From positions 25,652,689-25,716,688 of the forward strand of contig CM060186.1 of NCBI GenBank assembly GCA_030549335.1: a stretch of DNA of 64,000 nt, given 5' to 3'. Of this stretch, positions 1 to 12,262 are shown piece by piece. Position 1 is the first letter of the stretch. Every line of letters starts with the position of its first letter. Made by a program: the position numbers and the translations under genes. This DNA comes from Pontederia crassipes (lineage: Eukaryota; Streptophyta; Magnoliopsida; Commelinales; Pontederiaceae). The notes under the pieces are model-generated. The model saw nothing but the letters and a program-made list of their open reading frames with translations. It was not told the origin of the DNA and searched no databases.

Positions 1-1444
1 TATTGAATATCCTTTTAGATAACATAAGAAAAAATATATATAAAAGGGCATATTTATCCATTCAGATTATTTATCAATTATTTTTCTTTCTCTTTCTATT
101 TTATTACCAAAGGGAATATACCTTTTCCCCTCCCTCCTTTTTCTCTTTCTTCATCAAGAGAAGGGAAAAGAATGAGAGGAAAAGGAAAAAGAAAAAAAAA
201 GAGAGTTTTTTTTTTGTCATTCATCTTAATTTATGATTAAAATAAAATAACACAAATTAAAAGAATGAATGAAATCATTCTTCTTTTTTAAAATTTAATC
301 CAAATAGTGAGAATTTTTTTATTTTCCTTCCTCTTCTTTACCTTCCTATTCAAAAGTACATACGTATATTTACCAAATCTGAGATCGTCCTAGCGGGGAC
401 AGATTTAACACATCAAAGCTAATACATTATGTATCAATATGTAACAATAAAAATATAATTGGGAAAATGGTAATAATTCATTTATTTTAGATTTAAATAT
501 ACAAATGATACTATTTAAACTCAGTGTTTCTTGATATTAATTTTCATTAACTGTCTAGATTTTTATTTTCATCTGTTTATCAGTTTATTTATTTAATTTT
601 GTCATCCGAGAACAATAAAAATGAAAAAAAAATTATCTAGATGAAAAAAACAAAGGCAATATAGTTGACAGGACTTTCTAAATACATTTGATTTTGCATT
701 TACAATGGTTCCCACACAAAATTAGTTTACAGGACTATTAAATCATTAATCAACTTTACATATTATTTTCTTCCGCTTTTCTATATCCTGCATTAGTTCT
801 AGCTTAAAAATTCATGATTATGATTATGAAGTAACGGTTTCATTAAAAATTACAATAAACAATATATCATATTTTAAAAACTTCAAATATGATTATTAAA
901 TGGAATTATTTTTGTAACATTAGCAATGAGATCCTAAATTGTGACTAATAAAAAAAACAAGATTGCTTAATACATTCTTCACGTGAAAAGTACATGACTT
1001 TCACTAAATTATATTTAAGATTATTTCTTCTGACATTTCAACTATACTTTTGTCTGATCTTAAATTATAAACATTAATTCTTAAACTTATCCAAGTTCCA
1101 TACTCGTTTTTTTTTGATAAAATTTGTCGTAATAAAGGAAAGAGAGGAGAATGAAAGAGGAGAAAGGAACGGAAAATATAATTTTCAAATCTAGTCTGCC
1201 TAGAGGAGAAGTGAAGAGAAAAATAATAGTATATCAGAATTATATTCTTTTCTAATTATAATGAAAGATTATACATTCAACCTATTAAAATTTTATAAAA
1301 AGTTTTTATTCTGTTTCACCTTCAAATTAGGATTGAAAAAAGTGAGTTAAAAAGGAAAATGAAGAAAAATTGTCCGTTCAAACAAAATAAACTTTTTTCT
1401 CTTCGGTTCCTTTTTTACCCCTTTTGTCCTTTCATGCATCTCTA
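1..1444. other. AT-rich intergenic DNA, no gene seen
   Basis: The sequence is A/T-rich with homopolymer runs and short purine- or pyrimidine-rich patches. The short open frame at the extreme left is low-complexity (Phe/Lys-rich) and resembles no protein family. I see no splice-bounded coding segment, RNA gene or element terminus here. Confidence 0.6.
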
Positions 1445-3387
1445 TTTGGGAATATTAAAATTAATATTTTAAGTAGCATTTATCAGCTCAAATATTAATT
1501 TTTATTTGATAAATGACAAAATCAAGTAGAGTTTATCATCATATGTAAATATTAAAAAACTATTTCTTCTAACATTTAGCGATTAAATAATAGTGGTTCA
1601 TAAAATTTTCACTTTTACCCTTGTTCAAATACATTATCTTTTTAATACATTTTATTACTTTCTCATTTTTTTATCAAAATTTAATTATATTTTTTACATT
1701 CATACTTAATTAATTACAAAAATTTTATTTGTCAATGATAAAAAAAATTAATACTTGATATTTCTCATATCATCTATGCACTATATAAGATTTATTGTCA
1801 ATGTGAATTTTTGTATATTTTAATAAAAATAGTTGTCAATTTTTATTTTATTTAATTGATATATAATAATTTATTTATTGCATCATAATAAAATTTGTAT
1901 AGTTCTTGAATTGAATAAATTATCACATATTCAATTATATCATTTTATATTCATATGCTAGTTCTACTATTAAATTTACCAAACTTTTATTTGTTAATAT
2001 CCTAAATGAACATCTAACCGCTAATCATCGTCCACTAAACCATTATCCGCTATCAACCGCTAACAATGTCAAATAAAACTTTTTGGCAATACTAAAATTA
2101 ACGTTTCAAATAGCATTTAGTGGGTCAAACTCTATTTTTTTTATTTGATAAATGACAAAAATAAGTAGTGTTTATGATTTCATATGAAATATAGAAAAGC
2201 TACTTCTATCACCGTTTAGCAAGGTTAACATTTTATAATTTTTTTCTACTTTTACCCTTATTCAAATATATTATTTATTTCTAACTTATCTTATTATTTT
2301 CTCATTTTTATTTTATAATCATTTAACTATATTTCTTTTTGTGTTCATGTTAAATTAATTAAATTTTTTTATATGTTAACAATGAATAAAAAATAATTTC
2401 ACAATTAATATTTTTATATCATTGGTGCACTATATAAAATTTATTGTCAATATAAATTTCTATATATTTTAACAAAAAAATTAGTTTGTTAAATTTTATT
2501 TTTTTTAATTGAGATATAAATAATTTATTTATTGTATTATAATAAAAGTTGTATAGTGCTTGAATTGAATAAATTATCATAGATTCAATTATATCATTTT
2601 ATATTCATATGCTAGTTCTACTATTAAATTTATCAAACTTTTATTTGTTAATATCCTAAATAAACATCTAACCGATAATCATCGTCGGCTAAACTATTAT
2701 CCGCTATCAAATCGCTATTCATTTATTGAACCGCTAATAACGTCAAACAAAACCTTTTGGCAACACCAAAATTAGTGTATTAAATAGCATTTAGCGGTTT
2801 AAACGTTAATTTTTTATTTGATAAATGATAAAAATAAGTAACGTTTAGAGTTTCATATAAAAAATATTGAAAAGCTATTTCTACCGGCGTTTAGCGAGGT
2901 TAGCATTTTATTTTATTTTTTAGAATTTTACCCTTAATCAAATATATTATTTATTTCTAACTTATCATATTATTTTCTCATTTTTATTTTATTTAACTAT
3001 ATTTCTTTTTGTGTTCATGATAAATTAATTAAATTTTTTTATATGTTAATAATGAATAAAAATAATTTCACAATTAATATTTTTATATCGTTGGTGCACT
3101 ATATAAAATTTATTGTCAATATAAATTTCTATATATTTTAACAAAAAAATTAGTTGTGAAATTTTATTTTATTTAATTGAGATATAGATAATTTATTATT
3201 TATTGTATTATAATAAAAGTTGTATAGTGCTTGAATTGAATAATTTGTCATATGTTTAATTATGTTATTTTATATTCATCAACCAATTCTATTGTTAAAT
3301 TTATCAAACACTTATTTGTTATAACTTCTAACCTCTAGTTAAACTGCTATTCATTTATCAAACCACTAATAATATTAAACAGAGCCC
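1445..3387 (+). repeat. Head-to-tail trimer of a ~650-bp MITE-like element
   Basis: Three related units start at about 1445, 2082 and 2756, each with TTTGG(C/G)AAxACxAAAATTA. They end near 2080, 2755 and 3387 with a CCGCTAATAA-GTCAAAC type end. Each unit holds the same landmarks in order: a GCATTTAGCGGxTxAAAC block, a TTTATTTGATAAATGACAAAA block, a CACTATATAAxATTTATTGTCAAT block and a CTAACCGCTAATCATCG block. The same element occurs once, alone, at 37897-38586, where both ends (GGCTTTGTTTGGC / GCCAAACATAGCC) can be seen. No coding capacity is visible. The superfamily is unresolved because no clear target duplication was found. Confidence 0.75.
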
Positions 3388-3444
3388 AAGTCTCATTGTA
3401 TCAATTTATATGTTTTATGGTTATGAAATATTTTGTGCCCTTAC

Positions 3445-3892
3445 TGATGGGAAAATCCGAGAACAAGGAGAGAAGATCGCAGAGAGATAGCAGAAAAATA
3501 GAGGAGACATACGAATTTATCCAGGTTCACCATTGAGATGAGGGCTACGTCCTGCAAAGAGGTTCCACTATATCGTTTAGGTTTACAGCCGCCACCACGA
3601 TTACACCAGAAAATTAGGCTATTAATAGCATCTCCAAATCGGGTTTAAAACCCAAACAAACAGAGAAAAAACCTAATCCGAACCACACGGGCCGGCTAAA
3701 CAAAAGCACAAAACCCGTCTAGGTTTCGAGGGCGCTGCCCCCGAACCGTCGGGGGGCGGGGCCCTCCGAACCCCCCTTTCGTTCGTACGCCAGTAATATT
3801 GTTAATTGGGTAATACTCAGATTCTCCTAAGCTCACGTGGGCGAACCCAGTGTGAGAAACAATGGGTCCTGAAGTATTCACCAACTCCAACA
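3445..3892 (-). repeat. Copia 1, 3' LTR
   Basis: On the plus strand it reads TGATGG...CCAACA and matches the right-hand LTR along its length with scattered substitutions. It contains a very GC-rich block (about 3730-3775, GGGGGCGGGG with inverted C runs) that can form a stable hairpin. Confidence 0.95.
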
Positions 3893-3903
3893 TTCTCCCA
3901 CTT
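3893..3903 (-). other. Copia 1 polypurine tract
   Basis: Directly inside the 3' LTR the minus strand reads AAGTGGGAGAA, a purine-rich plus-strand priming site. The pol frame runs through it without a stop and continues into the LTR. Confidence 0.75.
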
Positions 3904-4600
3904 GGTGGATACTTCACACCAATTAGAGCATTGCCAGCATCATTCTTCTTCAATCCGACAGCAGTAGAGCACCACTCAAATTTTACACCTGTAACTGCTT
4001 TAGTCAGAAAATCAGAATTATTCTATGTTGTATCAACCTTTTCAAGCTGAACCTCTTTCTTTTCCACCTTTTCCCGAATAAAATGGTATTGGATGTCAAT
4101 ATGCTTTGTGCGTGAGTGAAATGCGAGATTCTTAGCTAACTGAATAGCACCTTGATTATCACATCTCACCTCTATAGCACATTGCTCAAATCCGAGCTCC
4201 AAGCACAACCGCCGTAGCCATATGGCCTCTTTTGCAGCATGAGTAAGAGCCATATATTCTGCTTCTGTAGAAGAAAGTGCTACCACGCTTTGTCTCTTGC
4301 TCATCCAACTTAGTGCAGCCCCAAATAATGTAAAAACATATCCGTTAGTGGATCGTCTACTATCAATGTCTCCACCTCAATCAGCATCTACATGGCCCAC
4401 AATATCAAGCATCTTTCCTTTCCTTGTACATTCAAAACACAACGAAAAATCTGAAGTTCCACGAAGGTACCTGAAAACTTTCTTGATAGCATTCCAATGC
4501 TCCCTGCCTGGGTTAGACATATATCGACTCAAGACTCCCACTACTTGGACTATATCTGGATGCGTGCACACCATGGCGTACATCAAGCTGCCCACTGCAC

Positions 4601-5116
4601 TTGCATATGGCACACGGTCCATCTCTTCGGCTTCTTCATCCGTCTTCGGACATTGCTCTGCAGAAAGTTTGGTTCCTAGAGACATAGGAGTACTCACTGG
4701 CTTGCAGTCTGACATGTTAAATTTCTTCAACACTTCTTTTATGTACTTCTCCTGTCCTAGCCACAACTTTTGCTTCTGACGATTCCTTCTAATCTGCATA
4801 CCCAAAATAAAATTCGATGGCCCCAAGTCTTTCATCTCAAACTTCTTGGCCAACAAACTTGCATATGGCACACGGTCCATCTCTTCGGCTTCTTCATCCG
4901 TCTTCGGACATTGCTCTGCAGAAAGTTTGGTTCCTAGAGACATAGGAGTACTCACTGGCTTGCAGTCTGACATGTTAAATTTCTTCAACACTTCTTTTAT
5001 GTACTTCTCCTGTCCTAGCCACAACTTTTGCTTCTGACGATTCCTTCTAATCTGCATACCCAAAATAAAATTCGATGGCCCCAAGTCTTTCATCTCAAAC
5101 TTCTTGGCCAACAAAC
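4601..5116. repeat. Perfect 258-bp tandem duplication inside copia 1 RT
   Basis: Bases 4601-4858 and 4859-5116 are the same sequence by eye. The period of 258 bp equals 86 codons, so the frame is kept and the protein repeats the block from [11 protein letters not shown] to DRVPYAS. The copies look identical, which points to a very recent duplication or an assembly artefact. Confidence 0.95.
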
Positions 5117-7030
5117 TCTTCACTAAATTCACCATTTTCATATTGTTTCCAATCAGCAACATGTCATCCACATACAGTGTAAGAATGACAAACTGATCTC
5201 AAACTCTCTTCATATAAATACAATAATCTGAATCTGAATGTACAAACTTGAATTCGAGCATGTACGTATCAAACTTTTGGTACCACATCCTTGGCGACTG
5301 CTTCAATTCATACAGAGACTTCTTCAATTTGCACACCAGATTCTCTTTACCTTGAACCTCAAAGCCTTCTAGTTGTCTCATATATATCTCTTCCTCCAAG
5401 TCCCCACGAAGGAATGTCGTCTTCACATCCATCTGCTCTACCTCAAGATTATATGCTGCTGCCAGAGATAAAACAAATCTGATTGAAGTCATTTTCGCCA
5501 CGAGAGAAAAAATCTCATCATAGTCGACTCCCTCAACCTGAGAGTACATTTTAGCTACCAGCCTCACCTTGTACTTCTCTACAGACCCATCCGGTTTCAG
5601 CTTTCGCTTGAACACTCATTTGCAACCAATTGTCTTTCTATCCTTAGGCAATTTACACAAGTTCCATGTTTCATTCTTATCCAGTGACTGCATCTCATCT
5701 GTCATAGCAAGCTCCCACTGATTTGCATCATCCATATACCTTGCATCTTTTAGAGAACTAGGTTCTTCTCCGATGATGCTCAAAGCATGAAACGAACTCA
5801 TAGCACTAAGAGAGTATCTCAAATGTGCTCTTTTTTCTCGTGTCGATCTCTTGAGAACTGGTATGGTAGTACCAATATCTGGGTCTTCATCTGAATCTGC
5901 ATCTTCAACTTCATTAACCGAGTCCTCTTGATCCGGTTCTGTAACAGACTTAACTGAAGTATCTTGTGCATCCACCTCTGAAGTTTCAGAATCAGAATAT
6001 TCTTCAAGCACTACCACTTTCTTAGGTTCATCACCTTTTTGAATTTTAACTTGGGAATGTGATTCACGGAAAACAACATCCCTGCTGTAAACAATAGTCC
6101 TATACTTTGGATTCCACAGTTTGTAGCCCTTGACCCCTTCCTTGTATCCGACAAATATGTTCTTCTTAGATTTACTGTCAAGCTTACCCCGCTTTTCCTT
6201 GGGTATATGAACATATGCGTCACATCCGAACACCCGAACATGAGACAAATTTGACTTCTTCCCAAACATTGCCTCATAAGGTGTCTGATCTTTCACTGAT
6301 GAGGTCGGTGAGCGGTTCTTCAGGTAGTTTGCTGTGGCTACAGCTTCTGTCCAGAATTCTTGCCCCAATTCAGCTCAACTCAGCATACATCTGGCCTTCT
6401 CTATGAGTGACCGATTTAACCTTTCAGCTACTCCATTCTGCTCAGGTGTATATGGAGTTGTCTTCTGTCTTGCAATACCATTGTCCACGCAGAACTGTTC
6501 AAACTTATCTGAATAAAATTCACCTCCATTATCTGTACGAAGGACCTTGATCTTGCAGCTCAATTGGTTTTCTACCAAAACTTTAAATTCTCGAAACTTA
6601 TCGAATACATCTGATTTATTCTTGATAAAATAAATCCAACTGTATCTCGAAAAATCATCTATAAAAGAAACATAGTATCTGAACCCTCCAATAGATGGAG
6701 TCGGAGTTGGTCCAAAAATATCACTATGGATCAGTTCGAGAATCTTTGGTGCTCTTGAACATGTGTGTTAAAAACTGACTCGGTTCTGTTTTTCATGGAG
6801 GCAATGTTCACAAAACCCGAAGTCCACAGAACAAAATCACCATTATACTCCTCATATTCACAAAACCAGTGTCTATGAGGTGTCATGTGGTATGAAACAC
6901 CAGTATCGATGAGCCAGACATCCTTATCTGACTGTACCATACATGCAGAAGTCACATACATATCTCCTGCCTCAGTCTCCTTTTTGTCCGAGGTTGACTC
7001 AGCTTCTTTCTTATGAACCGGTTTGTTTTT

Positions 7031-7816
7031 TCAATCTTGCTTCAGATGGTCTCACTCTTGATATCTCCAGCATTGCACCTTCTTATCCTTACTCTTCGAA
7101 CGCCCACGAGATTTGGATCTCCCATTCTCATTTTGATTCCGTTCTGGTTGCCTTCCTCTGGCCGCCAGCGCCTCTTTACCAGAACTTGCCGATTCATTTT
7201 TTCGTATTTTCTCTGATAACAAGGCAGCACATACACTTTCATACGAAAGTTCTTTATCCCCGCCACCAATCACGACAATCAGATTGTCCCATGAATCCGA
7301 CAGTGAACAGAGCAATGTTATTGCCTTATCATCATCTTGAAATTTAACACCGATTGATACAAGTTGATTGATCACCGTGTTAAAGTTATAAAGATGAGTA
7401 GAAAACGAGTCACCCTCCTGCATCCGAAGATTGTACAATTTCTTCCTCAGAAATAACTTATTAACCAACGATTTACTTTGATATAGGGATTCCAGCTTCC
7501 TCCACAGATCTCTAGCTGTAGGTTCGCTCATCACATTCGTAAGAATTGAATCCGCGAGACAAAGCCGAATCAAACCTTTCGCCTTTCTATCAATACGATC
7601 CCAATCTTCGATCGCCTTTAGATCTGCCTGACTGGAGGAAGCCGTATCTGAAGCCTTCGCCGCATCTGCAGCCGTCGCCGCTTCTTTGCCTGGCCTCTCC
7701 TTCTCGATTGCCGTCCAAAGATCTCGATCACAGAGAAGATCCTCCATCTTCATCTTCCAGAGATCAAATCGCGTTCCATCAAATTTTTCTATCTCAATCC
7801 GCGATCCTCCTGACAT
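7031..7816 (-). pseudogene. gag: Copia 1 gag (nucleocapsid) relic
   Basis: This is the capsid/nucleocapsid part of a copia polyprotein, which would package element RNA in cytoplasmic particles. I chose the MSGGSR start at 7816; the open frame extends upstream, but those codons lie in the primer-site leader. The N-terminal FDGTRFDLWKMKMEDLL segment and the LxxxTxxxLWxxLExLY core are typical UBN2/Gag features. A basic KSRGRSKSKDK stretch precedes the zinc knuckle. The knuckle is broken by two TGA codons at 7052-7054 and 7031-7033, and its second Cys is Tyr. The pol frame follows in the same phase, as in single-ORF copia elements. Confidence 0.85.
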
Positions 7817-7849
7817 CTCGAATAAACCCCAATTCCTCGAACAACCTGT

Positions 7850-7861
7850 GTTCTGATACCA
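7850..7861 (-). other. Copia 1 primer-binding site
   Basis: Two bases inside the 5' LTR the minus strand reads TGGTATCAGAAC. This fits the usual plant initiator-tRNA-Met primer site TGGTATCAGAGC with one difference. Confidence 0.85.
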
Positions 7862-7863
7862 AT

Positions 7864-8312
7864 TGATGGAAAAATCCGAGAACAATGAGAGAAGATCGCA
7901 GAGAGATTGCAGAAAAATAGTGAAGACACACGAATTTACCCAGGTTCACCCTTGAAATGAGGGCTACATCCTGCAAAGAGGTTCCACTATATCGTTTAGG
8001 TTTACAGCCGCCACCACGATTACACCAAAAAATTAGGCTATTAATAACCTCTCCAAACCGGGTTTGAAACCCAAACAAACAGAGAAAAAACCTAATCCGA
8101 ACCACACGGGCCGGCTAAACAAAAGCCCAAAATCCGTCTAGGTTTCGGGGGCGCTGCCCCCGAACCGTCGGGGGGCGGGGCCCCCCGAACCCCCCCTTTC
8201 GTTCGTACGCCAGCAATATTGTTAATTGGGTAATACTCAGATTTCCCTAAGCTCACGTAGGCGAACCCGGTGTGAGAAACAAGGGGTCCTGAAGTATTCA
8301 CCAACTCTAACA
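7864..8312 (-). repeat. Copia 1, 5' LTR
   Basis: This is the partner of the left LTR and shares its TG...CA ends and the GC-rich block (about 8146-8200). Transcription of the element would start in this copy and run leftwards. Confidence 0.95.
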
Positions 8313-8479
8313 CTTACTGCATTATTACAATAAACTAGTGAAAAAAGTCATAGTATTAATAAAGATATGATTAATTTTAAATTTGTTTTTTATTTTAATT
8401 AAATTGCTAAAATTATTTTTAAATTTTTATTAAAATCACAATTTTTATTAAAATTACTTTCTTGTTTTATTGCTTGAAA

Positions 8480-10560
8480 GTTGAAAATTAAGATCGCCAT
8501 CAGAACTAATTATTGATGTTAAGCTCTCTCCAATATTTCATTTACTTGATTTCTTAGTTGGAGATATGGCATCATTCTCGCAAGTGGAATCCTACAATTA
8601 ATAATTAAAATATAAATTTATGGAATTAATAAGTTTAATAAGAAATTAAAATTTCGTTATAAGGTTGACCTTCAAATTCTTGTCGTCACAACTAAATTCA
8701 TCATTGTTGAAGTCTGGATCCAAGATAGAACATATCATGAAACATCAAATTATAAGTAGAATAATAATGTAATAATAGAGATCACGTGTACTTACAGTGA
8801 ATACTTCTTGAGACTTTTTATGAGTTCTTCATCCTCATAAAGATTAATCACATTATACACTTCATGGTGTGCCTTAATGTTTGAAGCCTTGAGAATGACT
8901 TTGAAAATAACTTGTCTAATGATAACAGAATCAAGCTCTATAGGATAGCAACCTCGACAACATTAGAAGTCTAAACTAAAGTAAGCAGAAACAAAAATAT
9001 ATTTAATATTACAAAAATAGAGAAAATACAATTATTACCTTTAGATTATTTTCCTTTGATTCATTAGTGATTCATTAGTGCTCTTTCCAGTTAATTGCAT
9101 TGCCTCATTATCCCAAATTCACTAGTGCTCTTACCAATTAATTGCATTGTCTCACTATCCCAAAGTAATAATGAAATAAAACCACTATCATCCATCATGT
9201 CAACTTGAAATTTGTACTTAAAAGAAACATTTCAATAAATAAAAAGTATTTTTATATTTATATATAGATTACACAATATGAGAAATATCTATGTGTAGTA
9301 GATGTCTCAATAGGATCACATTTATTGCAATATAATTTATTTCCTATTTTATCAATCTTCTTTGGACATCTCTTGCATCCAACATATGACCATTCTTTTT
9401 TTTAATTCTATATCAACAATAGTTGCAAGGATCCAAATGCGCTCCTCCTAGACACAAAACTAAATGTTCATTTTTCATACATAATTGTAATTAACAAACA
9501 CATGAATAAATATTAAATTTAAGTACCCGTATGCATGCATCAATTCTTTGATAGGCATGACTTCTAAATTTTTTGAAGATAATTCCTAGAGATAGAATAA
9601 TTATGTGTCGATGAAATTTGAGTGATCCTCTCAGATGCGTCTCCTTGCACCTCGAATAATCTGTATACATCCGTAATTATAAAAAATAAATAGAAATACA
9701 AATATGATAGAGGATATCAAAAGAGCTTAAGAACCTCGATTTAAAATCGTCAACTTGTGGAAGATGAATTTATTAAAGCTTTGATGAATGCCAAGTATTG
9801 CTCACTGAATGCTTATCTAAAAAGTAAAAATTATAAATAAAAATTTAGAACGTATAATATATATATATATATGTATATATGTTTATGAAACTTGTATACT
9901 TTGAAATGTTCAAGCTCTTATTAGCTGCATGACTACAACAACAGGTTGATCAGTTGATTAGGTTAAGAGCCATAGAATTTCATCAAGAAATTCTCCTAAA
10001 AAAGTAGCAAATAATCTATTTCTCTTTATTCAAGAATGCAAAATGTGATAATATAATATGACATGATAAATATTATATTTTACAAAAAGTGTGGATACTC
10101 ACTCATGATCTTCAAATTCGACGCTCATAAAGATACTTGTCTTGTTATCCATTTTGCGCTCTTGAACATCACTACGATTCACGATTTCTCCAATCACATA
10201 TGCAATAATTTTAAAAAATCAAATTATAATATTATAATATGTTAAATAGCTACGGCAAAAATAGATAAATATGATAGATATTTACCAAATAATTCATTCT
10301 CAACAATTTCAACTCCATTGACCGGTTGTATATAAGGGTGCAAATCAAAGATATTTCATGAAAAATTTGGATCCTCTATTTGTAAGATATTTGTCCTTTG
10401 AGTGAATGTCAACTTAAATTTTTGAAGTATAAATTATTTGGTCCCACCAAAAATTCTTTATGACATATAAACCTAACTCCTTCATTTTTTATTTGAACAA
10501 ACGAATTGCAAACCTTCCAATGCTAGCATGAATACGATTCCCCTATGCATAAGAAAAATG
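8480..10560 (-). pseudogene. RPA70-like (replication protein A large subunit) relic, downstream exons
   Basis: No long ORF exists, but the minus strand carries successive short exons of a plant RPA1-type ssDNA-binding protein. From upstream to downstream they are: a DBD-A start GNRIHASIGRFAI after an AG acceptor (10547); KLTFTQRTN and DLHPYIQPVNGVEIVENELF ending at a GTAAAT donor (about 10285); VIGEIVNRSDVQ...VEFEDHE ending at GTGAGT (about 10105-10204); QPVVVVMQLIRA (about 9920); HSVSNTWHSSKL and QVDDFK (about 9750-9815). Then comes the zinc-bearing DBD-C: ERIWILATIVDIELKKEW, YVGCKRCPKKI, GNKLYCNKC (about 9320-9450); FQVDMMDDSGFISLLLWDSE (about 9150-9215); VIFKVILKASNIKAHHEVYN (about 8850-8910); and a Ser-rich tail near 8500-8580. 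Stops and frameshifts mark it as decayed. Such RPA-like genes are frequent in plants and are also carried by Helitrons; I cannot tell which this was. Confidence 0.8.
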
Positions 10561-10977
10561 CAAATATGAGATGAATAATGAAGAGATGTTAACTTTAGTA
10601 AAAGATGCATGCATTGGTTTAATCTATAAATCTTAAACCCAATATGTTCTTGGAATTCATCAGATGATCTATTTATTGAAGAAGAAAAAAATACTATATT
10701 TACAAATTTAAATTTATAAAAATATTAAATATTCAATACTTTATAAATAGAATAATTTCAATAACACTATGTTTACCATTCCACATAAACATGCACACAA
10801 AAATTAACATGTGATATGAGTTTATGACCATCTTGCAGAAAGCCTTAAATAACTGAAGATAATATTTAAGTTTATATAATATGTAAAGTTCAACCGAATT
10901 TTATCTTTAGAATCCAATCATGCATATGTCTTCCTAGTATATAAGTACAATTTATTGTATAAAGCTTTTTTATAAGG
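10561..10977 (-). other. Intron remnant of the RPA-like relic
   Basis: This AT-rich stretch lies between the DBD-A exon acceptor and the gypsy insertion. The matching other half of the intron is 20972-21473. I see no coding segment in either half. Confidence 0.5.
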
Positions 10978-11997
10978 CTATATGTAACGCCCCCAAAATG
11001 ACTCCCGCCACGTGGCGAAGATCAACTCGGAGACGCTACGACATGCTAAGATTTTACCATAATATTGACCATATCTCAGTCAAGAACTGAGACACGTCAA
11101 TGAAAGAAAGAAAAATAATGAAATAAAGGAAAATGATAACTTTAATTTGCGGAAGTCTAAAGTGGCTATATCATTTTTAAGAAATAAAATAAGTTTTACA
11201 TCATGAATCTAAAATGCGGAAGGTAAAGAAAACTAACAAACAATCTAAAACCCCTGGGGTTCATGTGTTGTCTTGTCGCCAGAGCTTCGTCACCACACAC
11301 CTACTCCACCTCGTCAATGATCTGACCCTGTGGAAATCAGACACAGGGGAGGAGGTCCTCCCGTAAGCTTTACAACCTAGTAGAGAATCACATGATATAC
11401 AATGCATGACATGAATAGGATAATCAATATGAGGATAATCAGCAGTAAGTAATCATGCTTAACTTGAATGTGAAAAGATAACATGACAGCATCATAAATC
11501 AATATAAGGATAAGAGTAAGAATCAGAATATGTCATCAATCATGAAAATCAAATAATGCTTAGAAAATTTGGAATTATGACATACTTGACTTGACTTAAA
11601 CATGCTTCTTGATCTTGAATTATTATTAAAAATCAAGGTGACTTTAGGTGCCTTTAGTTTTGGGGTATGCCGAGCAAATGATACGGTATTGTGCGAGTCA
11701 GGGAATGATCAAACCATGACCAATGGAGCTATCAAATCTTGCTGCACTTGGTTTGGACTGTCAACTCATTATTAATCTTTCATCTGAACTTATTAATCAC
11801 TTTTAATAACTTGTGGTTCTTTGTTCTTTGTTCAATGGATTCAATAAGGTCAATAAGAAATGAATCAATAAAAGAACGGATCTTCAAAATCAGGAATGGA
11901 TCTCTATGGGGTCAGAAAAATATGATCAGTTATATATAGGTAATATTCGAATTTAAAAAGGAAAATAATTAATAAATCTAATAAAAAAGTTTATTGG

Positions 11998-12262
11998 GAA
12001 TCGGTAGATCGGTTCAGGGGAACGATCGACCGATTGTCTGTAGGTCGATCGATCGGTCTGTCAAGATCGGTCGACCAGTAGGTTGATTCGAGGCTAATTC
12101 GATCGGTCAATCCGTTCAGTTGAACAGTCGACCGGTGGGTAAGGATCGATCGATCGGTGGACAGAGATCGGTCGATCGTTATGTAAGGAAATTGGTTGTA
12201 GATCATTATATCGATCGACCGGTTGATGGCAATGCCTACGGACCGGTCGACCGATCGGTGTC
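11998..12262. repeat. Cluster of GATCGGTCGACCG-type palindromes in the gypsy LTR
   Basis: At least ten variants of the self-complementary words TCGGTCGACCGG and GATCGATCGATCGG occur in 265 bp. The other LTR has the same cluster at about 19946-20200. The open frame across it on the minus strand (Arg/Ser/Thr/Asp repeats) is a by-product of the repeat and not a gene. A link to promoter function is only a guess from its place in the LTR. Confidence 0.75.

Larger units (their letters stand above)
3893..6961 (-). pseudogene. pol: Copia 1 pol relic (PR-INT-RT-RNase H)
   Basis: The protease keeps a WLIDTG active-site motif near 6910. It then jumps straight to the Cys/His segment before integrase (CEHC, about 6800), so most of the protease and pre-integrase region is deleted. 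The integrase core has LRTDNGGEF (about 6530) and EQNGVAERLNRS. RT has LYVDDM (about 5160) and the KSLYELKQSPRMW block. RNase H has [12 protein letters not shown] and the [14 protein letters not shown] end. In-frame stops lie at 6375, 5616 (KWVFK Trp to TGA), 5199, 4377 and 4023, plus a TAA near 6770. An in-frame 258-bp duplication lies within RT. It is clearly dead as a protein source, yet long stretches are still readable, so it is not very old. Confidence 0.9.
3445..8312 (-). mobile_element. Ty1/copia LTR retrotransposon 1, complete but inactivated
   Basis: The element is bounded by two LTRs of 448 and 449 bp and flanked by a perfect 5-bp target duplication, CTTAC, at 3440-3444 and 8313-8317. 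It reads on the minus strand, so the 5' LTR is the right-hand one. The internal order is gag, protease, integrase, reverse transcriptase, RNase H, which is the copia order, and the protein is of the Tnt1-like general type. A tRNA-iMet type primer site and a polypurine tract sit at the expected positions. Several in-frame stops and an internal deletion make it non-autonomous. Confidence 0.95.

Noticed and set aside
3..236. Open frame at the left edge
   Set aside because: Phe/Lys-rich translation of AT- and purine-rich low-complexity DNA; no family motif.
4297..7866. Plus-strand frames across copia 1
   Set aside because: Antisense shadows of the gag-pol region; the minus strand explains the sequence.
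11991..12206. Minus-strand frame rich in Arg, Ser, Thr and Asp
   Set aside because: It is the translation of the GATCGGTCGACC palindrome cluster in the gypsy LTR; no start context or family.
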